Shown: positions 10,401 through 21,171, counted from the stretch's first letter. The stretch is 64,000 nucleotides of DNA from Heliocidaris tuberculata (GCA_025618425.1 CM046836.1:19073243-19137242), one strand, 5' to 3'. Translations and numbers: made by a program. The notes: generated by a model not told the origin, from the letters alone.

Positions 10401-12299
10401 AAACATCACATGCATTTTTCCGAGATACTTCCCAAACGTAGACCTCTTCTTTCGACATGGTTCCCAGAAATTTACGACCTCAAAGAAATTTGAATGGACA
10501 AATGACGACGGAACGAAGAGCAAATCAATTTCCATTAGTGCCCTACCTAGCGAGATACCTTACGTCTGTGTGGCTTTTAATATTCCTGGATCTCAAGACC
10601 AAAGAACTGCAACGGTTTCAGTGATAAATCAACAAGACTTCACCACTGAAGGCAATGATGTGCTACCTGAGAAAAATGTCACCAAAATTGGTAGGACGTC
10701 TTTGATACATGTATCTTAAATCTAACAAGGACGATCGTTGAATATTTTACCTTGTTGTTATTACAGATTTCTCTTTTCTTTCTTTTTGAATGGGAATGAG
10801 GGGAATAAGAATTATTTTTGGATAATAATAATAATGAACAATTCTTAATAAGCGCCTATCACCACATGGGTCTCTATGCACTGAAAATAAAATAAAAGAG
10901 GTGTAGGGAGAGGGGTAGTTTCAGTTATGATGGTAAAGAGAAATTGACACTATCGGTTGAACAAATTGTGTTTTTAGCATAAAACTTGAATTTTTCGGTG
11001 GAGTCTGCTCGTTTGATACATTCTGGTAGGTAGTTCCAGAGCTGAGGTGATGCTGCTTGAAAAGATCGTGAACCGTAAGATAGGGTATTGGTGGAAAGTA
11101 CTGTTAGAAGTGATTTATTGTTTGATCGCACATTGCGGGAAGGTGAGCAGAGGCGTCGATTCGTTCGAAATAGACAAAGCATGGGGGGCAGAGCATTGTT
11201 CACAAACAATGCTTGCCCCCCCCCCCCAATGCTTTGTCTATTTCGAACGAATCGACGCCTCTGAAGGTGAGTATTTCTTAATAAGCACTTGAGGGTAGAC
11301 AGGGGCAGTATTTCTCAGACACGTGAATGTTAACAAAAGGATCTTGAACACGATACGATCCTTAACTCTTAGCCAATGCAGCTCCCTCAGCAATGGGGTA
11401 ATGGACTCACATGAACGACTTTTGGCAATGAGCCTGGCAGCGGAATTTTGTACTCTCTGTAATTTGTTAATTTGTGCATCAGGCAGACCATACAGAAGAC
11501 TATTACAGAAATCAATACGGGACATAACAAGTGCCTGTACGAGTCTCTGAGTTGTCTTTTTGGTCAGAAATTAGCGGATGTTGCCAATTTTGTGGAGAGC
11601 AAATGAGGCTGATTGCAAATGTTGTTCACATGAGTCATTAAAGTGAGATTATTATCCAAGACAACACCAAGATTCCTTGCACTTGTGTTACAATATACTG
11701 GAGTATCATCCAAGGCAATTACACTGATAAGAGTCGAATTTGTAAAGTGCAAACATTCAGTTTCATATCTATTTTTTTATTCTTATTTTTTTATTCTTAT
11801 TGGTTTCTGCGTCATCTTTTAAACATACATTTTTTCAGGCATGGTACAGATCTCATATATATTACAGAATTATACTTGTTGAATACATAATTTTAAAAAT
11901 AATTGAATACATAATTGAATCATTATTGAATACTTAATTGAATACATGATTTTGATAGTATTCGTTCTGTTTTTTAAAACAAATTTCAGTGTAAGATTTG
12001 TGTTTGTAGTAGTGAACTTTACTTTATATAGGTTGCTATAAAGATCTCTGACAGATTTACTAAAAATGTAAAGGCAAAGAGTTTAAGTATCACGAATTTT
12101 TCTTTGATCATGCGTAAACATGTACACAAGCCATCAATTAATCTTCGAATAATTACCGTAGAGAATTTTTTTCCAAGCTTCAAGACTGTTCTTTTTTCCA
12201 TTACGAGTGTATTTGTTCTCTCCACAGTGGTGCCAATTGTGCTGGTTGTATCTGGTATTCTTATAGCCGCCATATATCTACAACGTCGGAGAAATAGAG
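7397..12299 (+). CDS. Two-Ig-domain type I membrane protein, partial gene (four exons)
   Basis: Joined exons 7397-7475, 9347-9691, 10316-10690 and 12228-12299 keep one frame (871 nt, about 290 residues) through GT..AG introns. The product has a hydrophobic N-terminal signal, a V-like Ig domain, a second Ig-like domain and a single transmembrane helix followed by a basic stop-transfer segment (QRRRNR). It should sit in the plasma membrane with the Ig domains outside. All three introns interrupt codons after base 1, the phase-1 pattern of shuffled Ig-superfamily genes. Several N-x-S/T sequons are present (GNDS, KNIS, FNVT, NNCT, VNIT, KNVT). No J-like motif or ITIM is visible. The C-terminal exon or exons are not securely found. 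Cell-adhesion or immune-receptor roles are both possible and neither is shown. Confidence 0.72.
7982..8729. mobile_element. Foldback element in Ig intron 1
   Basis: Begins AAAGGGCAAGTCCGA and ends with the complement TCGGACTTGCCCTTT. The two halves are imperfect inverted copies through most of the 748 bp; for example, the AGACAAACAGGTC block on the left pairs with GATCTGTTTGTCT on the right. No coding capacity. The TSD is unclear. Confidence 0.75.
8994..9264. mobile_element. hAT-type MITE in Ig intron 1, C-rich core
   Basis: An 8-bp TSD with one mismatch flanks it: GTTAGCCC at 8986-8993 and GTTACCCC at 9265-9272. The right terminus is CTAGCTACTCCACTG; the left terminus is a diverged complement (CATAGCGTAGCTGAG). 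The interior has G- and C-runs and two GAGGGCTGGCGAGAA repeats. The core resembles 52560-52800 in opposite orientation. It ends about 80 bases before the exon 2 acceptor. Confidence 0.72.
9347..9691 (+). CDS. Ig gene exon 2: V-like Ig domain
   Basis: The acceptor TTTCAG ends at 9346 and the donor GTGAGC starts at 9692; both ends are phase 1, so the exon is a self-contained domain cassette. Key residues are LKC (first Cys), YWKK (core Trp), LIIKNISIADQGRYIC with the D-x-G-x-Y-x-C signature, and a closing FNVTDLKVF strand. A second Cys pair (GSCVEDMTCE) lies in the middle and may form an extra disulfide. Spacing between the core cysteines is long, as in V-set domains. Confidence 0.85.
10316..10690 (+). 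CDS. Ig gene exon 3: second Ig-like domain and stalk
   Basis: An acceptor ending GGAAG at 10315 follows a pyrimidine-rich stretch; the donor GTAGGA starts at 10691. Both ends are phase 1. The sequence has VNITCIF (first core Cys), DLFFRH in place of the usual core Trp strand, and EIPYVCVAF (second core Cys). The D-x-G-x-Y-x-C signature is reduced, so this is a divergent C-type fold. The last 30 residues are polar with an N-glycosylation sequon, like a juxtamembrane stalk. Confidence 0.78.
10822..11760 (-). pseudogene. L2/CR1-like LINE 3' fragment in Ig intron 3
   Basis: Minus-strand frames give the end of a LINE reverse-transcriptase protein. ARNLGVVLDNNL comes first, then RIDFCNSLLYGLPD, KLQRVQNSAARL, LLRELHWLRVKDRI, FKILLLTF, and after an insertion FQAASPQLWNYLP. 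These are the thumb and C-terminal motifs of L2/CR1-type elements. The 3' end near 10822 reads GCGCTTATTAAGAATTG then ATT repeats, a typical L2-type tail. It is 5'-truncated near 11760, frameshifted, and split by a 116-bp palindromic element. Confidence 0.82.
11148..11263. mobile_element. Palindromic hAT MITE, 116 bp, perfect 8-bp TSD
   Basis: AAGGTGAG flanks both ends (11140-11147 and 11264-11271). The element starts CAGAGGCGTCGATTCG and ends with its complement. Arms of about 45 bases surround a short loop with G- and C-runs. It interrupts the LINE frame, so removing it and one TSD restores alignment of the two LINE pieces. Confidence 0.88.
11880..11955. repeat. Short tandem repeat (AATTGAATACAT-like)
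   Basis: Four imperfect copies of a roughly 16-base AATTGAATACATAATT word within Ig intron 3. Confidence 0.6.
12228..12299 (+). CDS. Ig gene exon 4: transmembrane helix
   Basis: The acceptor TCTCCACAG ends at 12227, preceded by a T-rich tract. The exon encodes VVPIVLVVSGILIAAIYL then QRRRNR, a classic single-pass helix with a positive-inside anchor. It ends AGA G before a GTAAAG donor at 12300, again phase 1. A TIR element begins only 14 bases beyond the exon, at 12313. Confidence 0.75.
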
Positions 12300-12312
12300 G
12301 TAAAGGAAGTAA

Positions 12313-15300
12313 TAGTCTAGTCGGAAAGGGGGGGGGGGGGTTCCGGTGCACCATCGAGATACATTTTTAAACCAACTTTTTCTTTTTATAATACCTGAAG
12401 TATCTAGTTGATGAATTTTGATGTTCCCATTGCCAAATCGTGTCCCATGGGGTTCAAAATCGGCCATTTTGGCAGCCATCTTGAATTTTTGATGAAATTC
12501 CATAATAATTAGCATATCTTTTGAATTAGATAGACATCATGCTTGAATAAATAAAACAGCTTTTTTCAGTAATAATATGACGAGGAATCGATTCAGAGAG
12601 TTATTTTTGTGATTTGGGTAACCTGGATTCCACAAAACATCCAAAAGTGTGAAAAAAGTGATAAAATTTGCACAAAAAATCGTGCATCTTAGCGTCATCT
12701 TGTTTTTCAAATAGTAAAAAACAATGATAACCTGCAATTTTTTACTAAAATACGTTGAGAGGGATCTAATCATGATTTCCATGCATAAATTTACACATAT
12801 ACCTTAAAAATGTACCAGTATGGACAGCTTAATGACACCTCTCAGATTAGGAAATCCATGCGTTTTTCATGCAAAATCGAGGCCCGTTGGCTTTTGTGTG
12901 CGAAACCCCGTAGATTTCTGTGTGTTAGAAGCGGCACATTTGAGACGCTTTTACCAGCATGTTTGGTAAGAGTTATACGTTGAGTTATGGGCATAAATGC
13001 AAAAAATTACATTGATTTTTATAGTGTACATTGAGTACTTTGTAGTGCTTGATGGTTTACACTCAAATACAGTAAAATTAATCATTTGAGACCAAATCGA
13101 ACATAGATACACATTGCAATAGATTAGGGTAATGTTTGCGTGTTAGAGAAGGCACGTTTCGAACCCTCTCCCAATATATTTTTGGTAAGGTCCATGCATG
13201 TTCAAACCATAGACGTATAGTTAAAACATACATTGATGCTTAAAAATTAATATGATATGTGTCAATAATGCTGTACTTAACGGAAAGGTTTAAGAATAAC
13301 AAAATTTTGCTGTTTAAGATAGAAATATTTCTTCTTGCGATCGAACACACCTTGATATTAGTAATTAGTGGTAAATAGTTTGGGTCCAAGAATTTACAGT
13401 GGAAGAACAGATTTACCAGCGAACATTAATGACTATCTTTAATGTCATTTTGGAATGCGTTGAAAGGATAATTTCATGATTCTTAAATGTAGGTGTATCA
13501 CTTCGTAAAGATACTCAGGAACAAAATATACCCGAATGGCAAGATTGAGTACATTTTCAGATGGATAAATAAAGTTACACAAAGTTAAGCCTGTGGTACA
13601 TGATCCAGATTTTCGTTACAAGTAAAACTCCCTGCCAGAACATGAGGTTACAGTTGCCCGAATATAAGGTGTCGGCGCCATTATAGGTAATTTCACATTC
13701 CTTGGGGTGATGCAGTCCATTACCCTCCCCCTTCCCGCATTATTCGCCTATGAAGATATTCATAATAATTACAATTATAATTTTCTAATTTATCTAAATT
13801 GTTTGCTAACTGTTGCTCAGGACATGCTGGTAATGATGATCTGCCTATGTTTCTTTCCCCATTATTTTCTTTGATAGTGATGATTATTATTTTTTGTGAT
13901 GACGGTGAGTCATAGTACTTGCATACTGTGATTACTCGAACGAAGAGTATCACGTAAGTTTGTTGACATTATCCTTTTTGAGTAGTATCTTCGTCTCTCC
14001 TCTCTATCTCTTTCCTACTTTCTCTCTCTCTCTCTCTCTCTCTCTCTGTTCTTGTCTCTTGCACACTTCCTCCCCTTTCCTTTCTCAATTTTCCCTCTCT
14101 GTATTTCTCACCCCCTGTCTCTGTTCTTCCTCTTCTTCCCTCTTCCTTCCCTCTCTATCTCTCTTTCTCCATCTCCCTTTCTCCATCTCCCCTCTCTTTC
14201 CCGCACTCTTCTTTTATGTTCCTAGCTATCCTCCCTTCTACTGTTTATCTTCCAAGTCTCTCCATGTCCACCTTCTTCCTTCATATTTATTTGTTCTCTC
14301 TCTGTCCATGCACCATCTTTCCCTCTTCTCTGTTTCTGTCTGAAGTCCATCCCCAAGTTTACCCTATATGTTTCTCCTTGTCCATCTCTCCCTCTCTGTT
14401 TCTCTCTCTGTCTCTCTGTTATCCTCTTTCTCTGTCTATATTTTGTTCTCTTCTTCCCCTCAGCGAGCGCTCTCTTCCTTCTCTCTGTACTTCTCTCTTT
14501 CTCTCTTAACCATGCCCGTCTGTACCTTCGATGTCTCTCTTTGCCCTCCTTCTTCTCCCCTCTCACTCTCTCCACTGTCATGACCGTCCTTTCCTGTCTA
14601 CATCGCTCTCCTGTCTCCTCTCCCACTTCTTTCTGACTCTGTCTGTCTTTCTATTCTCCTTCCCTTATTTTCTCCCTGTCTCTCTCCTTCTGCCCAAATT
14701 CTTTCCCCTCCTCTTAAATCGCTGCTCTCACCCCCTCACTCCCCTCCCACCCATTTCCTTGTTCCATCTCCCCTTTCTCCCCACCTTCTCTTCTTGTCTG
14801 TTTGTATGTCTCTCTACCCCCTCCCCCTCTTTGCATGCCTGTCTCTTTCTCTCTCTATCCCTCCCCACCTCTTATTTCCTAACTGTCATGCCTGTGTCTC
14901 TCCATCTCTCCCTCACTCTATTTCTCTTCCTTTCATCTCAGTAATCTGTTCTGTCTCCATTTTCACTAAACTATTCCCCCCTTCCCCCTCTCTCCATCAC
15001 TAATTTGATCCTTCCCCCCCCCCCCCAGCGCGTGCGCTCTCTCTCCCTCTCCCTCTCCCTCTCTCATCTTACACCCATTCCCTTGTACCATCTGATTTCC
15101 CTCTTCCCTCCCCATCTCTCTGCCTGTCTGTTTCTCTCTCTGACTCTGTCTGTCTGTATTTTGCTCTCAATCATTCCCCGTCTCTCCTTTCTTCTCTGTC
15201 TTGCCTTGCCTAGCCTTCTCTTCTGTTTTCTCTCCTCCTCATCTACTTTCCCCACCCTTCTCAGTCACCATCTTCCTCGTACGTTCTTTATCCCTTTTAC

Positions 15301-16691
15301 TCCCTGTCTCCCCTGCCTCTGCATCCTCTCTCCGTCTTTCTCCTCCCCCTCTCTCTATATGACTCTCTCTCTCTCTTCCCCCCCCTCTCTCTCTAAACCT
15401 CTCCTCTCGTTTTCTCTCTTTCTCTATCCCTCTCCGTCTCTGCATCTTCTTTCCCTTTGTCATGTCTCTAACCTGACATCTTAGTTAATTTTGAGTTCAT
15501 CATCTCCATTACTCCCAAACTACATATGCTATTAATTCATTTCCTTAAATCATTCCCAGTAAAATAATTTTTTCAATGTCAGAATATATAATTGAAAGAT
15601 TTTTATCATCAAACCCCATGGAACACACATCAGTTACTAAAATGGATGGTAAAATTGCTGTCAATGTTAAGTATTGTGGGATAAGATCTTTAAATTGAAA
15701 ATATATTATCATCTTGATAAATTGTTGACTCTTTTTTTTAAAAGCACATTGCATAATGTATATGTTTCTAAAACAAAATATAGGGAAAAAGTACTTTTCT
15801 AACCAAAGATGTCATTAATTTCATGTTTGAGAAGCTCATGAAAGGAGAAACAGACGAACCATCAAGACAAGCACAGAATCGTTACCCTAATCCACTGAAA
15901 TATGTATCTGTGTTCGATTTGGTCTCAAATGATTAATTTTACTGTCTTTGAGTATAAATCGTCAAGAGCTACATAGTATTCAATGTACACTATGAAAATC
16001 AATTAAAATTCTTGAATTTATGCCCATAACTCAACGTATAACTTTTACCAAACATGCTGGTAAACGCGTCTCAAATGTGCCGCTTCTAACACACAGAAGT
16101 CTATGGGGTTTCGCACACAATAGCCATGGGCCTCGATTTTGCATGAAAACGCATGTATTTCCTAATCTGAGAGGTGTCATTAAGCTGACACTACTGGTAC
16201 ATTTTTAAGGTATATGTGTAAATTTATGCATGGAAATCATGATTAGATCCCTCTCAACATGCTCAACATATTTTAGTAAAAAAATTGCAGGTTATCATTG
16301 TTTTTACTAGTTGAAAAACAAGATTACGTTAAGATGCAAGATATTTTGTGCAAATTTTATCACTTTTTTCACACTTTTTGTTGTTTTGTGAAATCCAGGT
16401 TACTCAAATCACAATAATAACACTCTAAATCGATTCCTCATTCTATCATTACTCAAAAAAGCTGTTTTATTTATTCATGCATGATGTCTGGTTCAAAAGG
16501 TTATGCTAATTATGGAATTTCATCAAAAATTCAAGATGGTTGCCAAAATGGCGGCTTCTGAACCCCATGGGACACGATTTGGCAATGGGAACATCAAAAT
16601 TCATTAACTAGACACTTCAGGCATGATAAAAAAAAGTTGGTTAAAAATGTATCTCGATGGTGCACGCGAACCCCCCTTTCCGACTAGACTA
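12313..16691. mobile_element. Large foldback element, about 4.4 kb, TAA TSD
   Basis: The arms 12313-13136 and about 15887-16691 are inverted copies with modest divergence. They start TAGTCTAGTCGG and end CCGACTAGACTA. TAA occurs immediately outside both ends (12310-12312 and 16692-16694), a 3-bp TSD that would fit PIF/Harbinger; superfamily is inference. No transposase frame is seen. The 2.7-kb spacer holds a long polypyrimidine block. Confidence 0.78.
13975..15480. repeat. 1.5-kb polypyrimidine (C/T) block
   Basis: The plus strand is almost entirely C and T, with CTCT, CCTT and TGTCTC variants and few purines. Long open frames on both strands here are artefacts of composition (Ser/Leu/Pro-rich or Arg/Glu-rich). 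Such tracts can form triplex DNA; that is general knowledge and is not shown here. Confidence 0.9.
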
Positions 16692-16762
16692 TAAGTGCTA
16701 TTATACATTTGTGTTTTTTTAAAGAACCTATTAGCCGTTAATTGCAAACGGTAATCACTTTA

Positions 16763-16764
<2 letters not shown>

Positions 16765-16799
<35 letters not shown>

Positions 16800-16800
16800 T
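16765..16800. repeat. (TC)n microsatellite
   Basis: About 17 TC units ending shortly before a GTTTTTCCAG acceptor-like sequence at 16828. Confidence 0.9.
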
Positions 16801-16828
16801 TTGGGGAGACATTACAATGTTTTTCCAG

Positions 16829-16842
16829 ACTATGTAACCTAA
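16829..16842 (+). CDS. Speculative short terminal exon of the Ig gene
   Basis: A strong pyrimidine tract and TTTTTCCAG end at 16828. If joined to exon 4 in phase 1, the next codons are GAC TAT GTA ACC TAA, giving a four-residue DYVT tail. It is the first decent in-phase acceptor I noticed beyond the 4.4-kb foldback element, but chance acceptors are common and no polyadenylation signal was spotted nearby. An exon outside the part I could check is just as likely. Confidence 0.18.
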
Positions 16843-16984
16843 AAAGGAGCAAAAGTAATAATTACCCATGATTCTTATCTTATCTACCACTTCACGATCC
16901 AGGATTTGCTTTCAATATATTCCGCGATGGTATGAAATGTATGTCGTTTTTAATTCTACATATCGTTTATTTCTTTTTGTTCTT

Positions 16985-17039
16985 TTCTAAAGCGCTTTAT
17001 AAATGTTGTATATTATTATCATTAATATTTCATTATTAT
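16985..17039 (+). mobile_element. LINE 3'-tail remnant
   Basis: AAAGCGCTTTATAAATG followed by ATT-rich repeats resembles the 3' end of L2-type LINEs, as on the minus strand at 10822. Only the tail is present. Confidence 0.4.
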
Positions 17040-17041
17040 TA

Positions 17042-17250
17042 AACTCTAAACACTTAAGTGTTAAATCACCATTTAAAAGGGCCGAGGAGTGACAACTTTT
17101 TCAAAATGGTAGATCAACTCTTTTAAACTGCTGGATTCAGCCTTTATAGTGTTGTATCCAGCATGTTAAAAGTGTTAATCTACAATTTTGAAAAAGTTGT
17201 CACTCCTCGGCCCTTTTAAATGGTGATTTAACACTTTAGTTTTAAGAGTG
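17042..17250. mobile_element. Hairpin MITE, about 209 bp, TA flanks
   Basis: Two arms of about 90 bases are inverted copies around a short loop. The right end reads AAGAGTG then TA and the left end TA then AACTCTAAACAC. TA on both sides fits a Tc1/mariner-type TSD. The right-hand portion (from 17096) is repeated at 19751-19905 because of the tandem duplication. Confidence 0.75.
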
Positions 17251-17253
17251 TAT

Positions 17254-17400
17254 TATCATTAATATTATTTTTATTATCATTATTATATTATTATTATTAT
17301 TATCATTACTACTACTACTATTATTATCATTATTATAATTGTTGTTATTATTATTATTATTATTATTATAATCAACATTATTAATATTATTATTTGTAAT
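17254..17400. repeat. ATT/ATC-rich microsatellite
   Basis: Imperfect ATT and ATC triplets; a second copy lies near 19908-20055 in unit 2. Confidence 0.85.
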
Positions 17401-17772
17401 TTAGTGGAATCTAAATGGTCCTACCTACCATTGACCCAAGCTCTTAATTATCATTTGATTTATCATGGTTGGCCGACGTGAGGCTTTCAAGAACGTGTAG
17501 CATCAATTTAACTTTAAGTTCGTATGTATCACCCTCTATTGTTAAGGGCTGGGGGTGAAGTTAAGGCAATGGTTAGATTTAGTGAGAGGTTGAGAGGTTG
17601 GGTTATGTTAAGATAAATGTGACATATCAGTCTAAGCCTCACTGGTCCTCCATCTTGTCAGATCCTGCTCTGCATGGACATAGGATGAATAACATAAAGA
17701 ACCAATGAGATGTATAACCGATGAGCTCTTTAATTAGTTATATCTTGAATCAATGGCAAGGCTGTAAAATTT

Positions 17773-17960
17773 AAATTTATTTATTTATTTATTTATTTCT
17801 GATATTTATACAGGGTAGCACATTTTCACCAATAGTGGTGGTCTTCCATAAGGCCCTGTTTGACAACAAAGATATCAAGTAACAATATAAATTCATTACA
17901 GCAACAAAACAAAACAAAATACAGAGGACATTTAAATATGTGTACATATTATCTGGTATC
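17773..17960 (-). mobile_element. LINE 3'-UTR end (unit 1)
   Basis: On the minus strand this reads GGGCCTTATGGAAGACCACC, then GTGCTACCCTGTATAAATA and an (AAAT)n tail. This is the shape of a CR1/L2-type LINE 3' end. There is no coding part. Confidence 0.6.
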
Positions 17961-18159
17961 CTCGTAATAAACGGACATTTTCAAAAACGTATTCAATGAT
18001 ATTTTGGTGCATATTTCTAAAATCATTGATATATATATATATAAATCGATCATCAACCGTTGACCATACTCAGTGAAGAGAGCATGTGTATTTCGTAAGT
18101 GATTTTTAAAAGATATTCACAAAATTATCAACAAATGAAAAGTTTAACATTTAGACATA

Positions 18160-18230
18160 GGATATTTATTATCATTATTACTATTATTATTATTATCATC
18201 ATCATCATTATTATTATATACATACACACA

Positions 18231-18272
<42 letters not shown>
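18160..18272. repeat. ATT, ATC and AT microsatellites
   Basis: ATT/ATC triplets run into about 20 AT units. Another AT run lies at 18486-18520. Unit 2 copies are near 20815-20927 and 21139-21168, with fewer AT units. Confidence 0.9.
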
Positions 18273-18275
<3 letters not shown>

Positions 18276-18478
18276 CGTTCGGTTGAAGCTGCTTATTATT
18301 TATCTCATTCTGTTTGTTCTAGCAAATTCTGTTCAGCCGTCTTCAGTTTTGTTAAGTTGCTCATTATTATTTGTTTCATTCTGTTTGATCTAGCTAATAA
18401 ACTTGAAGAAGGCCAGGAGCCGAAAGCTTGTAAATACACTAAGTGACCTGCTTCATTTCGTTCCATCATATATCTATT

Positions 18479-18522
<44 letters not shown>

Positions 18523-18614
18523 CCGCTGATAAATGAGAAATCGACAAACCGTTCGAATTGTGCATTTTCGTGGCTTTTATTTAACATTGGTTACTGTCAT
18601 TTCCACGGGGGAAT

Positions 18615-19217
18615 CCCGATAGTCCGCGGGGCCGATAGACCGCGGGGCCGATAGACCGCGGGGCAGTACACGCCATTCACCAGTAATTCCGCACATTCGC
18701 TCAAATCACTATACACCTCTTGCAATCGAAAGCACTAACAGCAAAACTTTTTTTTAAAAATTAGAAAAAGAGAAATGGGAGGTGGATCGTCACCCCCCTC
18801 CTGGATGCGCTCATTAACTTTTTGATGTTCAATGGATTATGCAATAAGTGACTTCAAGTCTGTGTTTTTATTTGAGATAAAAGAAACTAACGCTAACAGG
18901 ACGTGCAATTTGAAACTTTTCATTGAAACTCAAAGTTTTATTGAATAAGATCTTTGAAAATCAACTTTTTCATATAAACAGTACTTATTGCCTTCATCAA
19001 ACCCATCTCATAACAAATACACAACTATCACTAATTCATATAAAGAATTCAAACTAAGCAGCGTTAAACTGAATGAATATCAGAAGAGAAACGAGGAAAT
19101 GGCATAACTGACGATTGATTTTGAAGACTGATTGATTTTGAAGGTCTACCGGCCCCGCGGTCTATCGGTCCCGCGGTCTATCGGACCCGCGGTCTATCGG
19201 TCCCGCGGACTATCGGG
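18615..19217. mobile_element. TIR element with tandem GATAGACCGCGGGG-type ends (unit 1)
   Basis: The left end carries three tandem copies of CCGATAG[T/A]CCGCGGGG; the right end carries about five in inverted orientation, ending CCGCGGACTATCGGG. The ends are very GC-rich against an AT-rich 450-bp core. No TSD was recognised. No coding capacity. Confidence 0.75.
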
Positions 19218-19224
19218 CGTAGAC

Positions 19225-19616
19225 CACATGTATCATTTTACCATGGCGATACATGAATTCACACCAATATTATAATTGTATTACACACATATTTGAGTAT
19301 CCAAACCAATTACAGAACTAGTGCTGGAATTTATGCTGAAAAAATGAGGAATCATGTGAATAAATGTAATCTGCACCCCATACATAAACCTTAAAATCAA
19401 AATATGTGAAATCCAAGCGTGTAGCCAGAGAAGGGTTAAACCCACGGCTAGAAACCCCCTCTCGTAAACGAATGTCCCGTCTGCATTGCCACGAGCCCCC
19501 CTTGCTAGCCGTCAGGAATGCCCAATCAGACGGGGAAGTTTTTTATGTAACCCGGAGGCACCACCCATTCCCAGCTCTAATCAACGATTCCAGCAAAAGT
19601 GTTGCCAACCGGGCCG
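19225..19616 (+). repeat. 500-bp satellite monomer, partial (unit 1)
   Basis: Carries the phrases GTGCTGGAATCTATGCTG-like, AGAAGGGTTAAACCCACGG, CTAGAAACCCCCTCTCG and GTTGCCAACCGGGCC shared with monomers at 21880, 38365, 38877 and 45493. It is cut after CAACCGGGCC by the poly-T end of the MULE-like element. Confidence 0.8.
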
Positions 19617-20427
19617 CGATTTTTTTTTTTTTTTTTTTTTTTTTTAACAGGACCTGTGCCACCGACGAGGGAGGGCAGAGTTGGGCGTCAAGAGCAGTGC
19701 ATGTATATGCAATGTACATGCCATCAATCTCTATCCACGAAAGGTAGGGACTTTTTCAAAATGGTAGATCAACTCTTTTAAACTGTTGGATTCAGCCTTT
19801 ATAGTGTTGTATCCAGCATGTTAAAAGTGTTAATCTACAATTTTGAAAAAGTTGTCACTCCTCGGCCCTTTTAAATGGTGATTTAACACTTTAGTTTTTA
19901 GAGTGTATTATCATTAATATTATTTTTATTATCATTATTATATTATTATTATTATTATCATTACTACTACTACTATTATTATCATTATTATAATTGTTGT
20001 TATTATTATTATTATTATTATTATAATCAACATTATTAATATTATTATTTGTAATTTAGTGGAATCTAAATGGTCCTACCTACCATTGACCCAAGCTCTT
20101 AATTATCATTTGATTTATCATGGTTGGCCGACGTGAGGCTTTCAAGAACGTGTAGCATCAATTTAACTTTAAGTTCGTATGTATCACCCTCTATTGTTAA
20201 GGGCTGGGGGTGAAGTTAAGGCAATGGTTAGATTTAGTGAGAGGTTGAGAGGTTGGGTTATGTTAAGATAAATGTGACATATCAGTCTAAGCCTCACTGG
20301 TCCTCCATCTTGTCAGATCCTGCTCTGCATGGACATAGGATGAATAACATAAAGAACCAATGAGATGTATAACCGATGAGCTCTTTAATTAGTTATATCT
20401 TGAATCAATGGCAAGGCTGTAAAATTT

Positions 20428-20615
20428 AAATTTATTTATTTATTTATTTATTTCTGATATTTATACAGGGTAGCACATTTTCACCAATAGTGGTGGTCTT
20501 CCATAAGGCCCTGTTTGACAACAAAGATATCAAGTAACAATATAAATTCATTACAGCAACAAAACAAAACAAAATACAGAGGATATTTAAATATGTGTAC
20601 ATATTATCTGGTATC
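20428..20615 (-). mobile_element. LINE 3'-UTR end (unit 2 copy)
   Basis: The tandem-duplicated copy of the fragment at 17773-17960, nearly identical. Confidence 0.6.
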
Positions 20616-20885
20616 CTCGTAATAAACGGACATTTTCAAAAACGTATTCAATGATATTTTGGTGCATATTTCTAAAATCATTGATATATATATATATAAA
20701 TCGATCATCAACCGTTGACCATACTCAGTGAAGAGAGCATGTGTATTTCGTAAGTGATTTTTAAAAGATATTCACAAAATTATCAACAAATGAAAAGTTT
20801 AACATTTAGACATAGGATATTTATTATCATTATTACTATTATTATTATTATCATCATCATCATTATTATTATATACATACACACA

Positions 20886-20930
<45 letters not shown>

Positions 20931-21133
20931 CGTTCGGTTGAAGCTGCTTATTATTTATCTCATTCTGTTTGTTCTAGCAAATTCTGTTCAGCCGTCTTCA
21001 GTTTTGTTAAGTTGCTCATTATTATTTGTTTCATTCTGTTTGATCTAGCTAATAAACTTGAAGAAGGCCAGGAGCCGAAAGCTTGTAAATACACTAAGTG
21101 ACCTGCTTCATTTCGTTCCATCATATATCTATT

Positions 21134-21171
<38 letters not shown>

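Larger units (their letters stand above)
17096..19750 (+). repeat. 2.65-kb tandem duplication, unit 1
   Basis: Matches 19751-22405 head to tail at an offset of 2655 bases, with only scattered substitutions and microsatellite length changes. The unit contains the right part of a hairpin MITE, an ATT/ATC microsatellite, a LINE 3' end, AT repeats, a TIR element with GATAGACCGCGGGG repeats, a satellite-monomer piece and the left edge of the large MULE-like element. The breakpoint shares a GAC/AC microhomology. Confidence 0.93.

Noticed and set aside
13960..15484. Several Ser/Leu/Pro-rich and Arg/Glu-rich open frames
   Set aside because: Produced by the polypyrimidine tract, which lacks stop codons by composition.
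18099..18654. Tyr/Ile-repeat frames and their copies near 20754-21303
   Set aside because: Translations of AT microsatellite within the duplicated unit.
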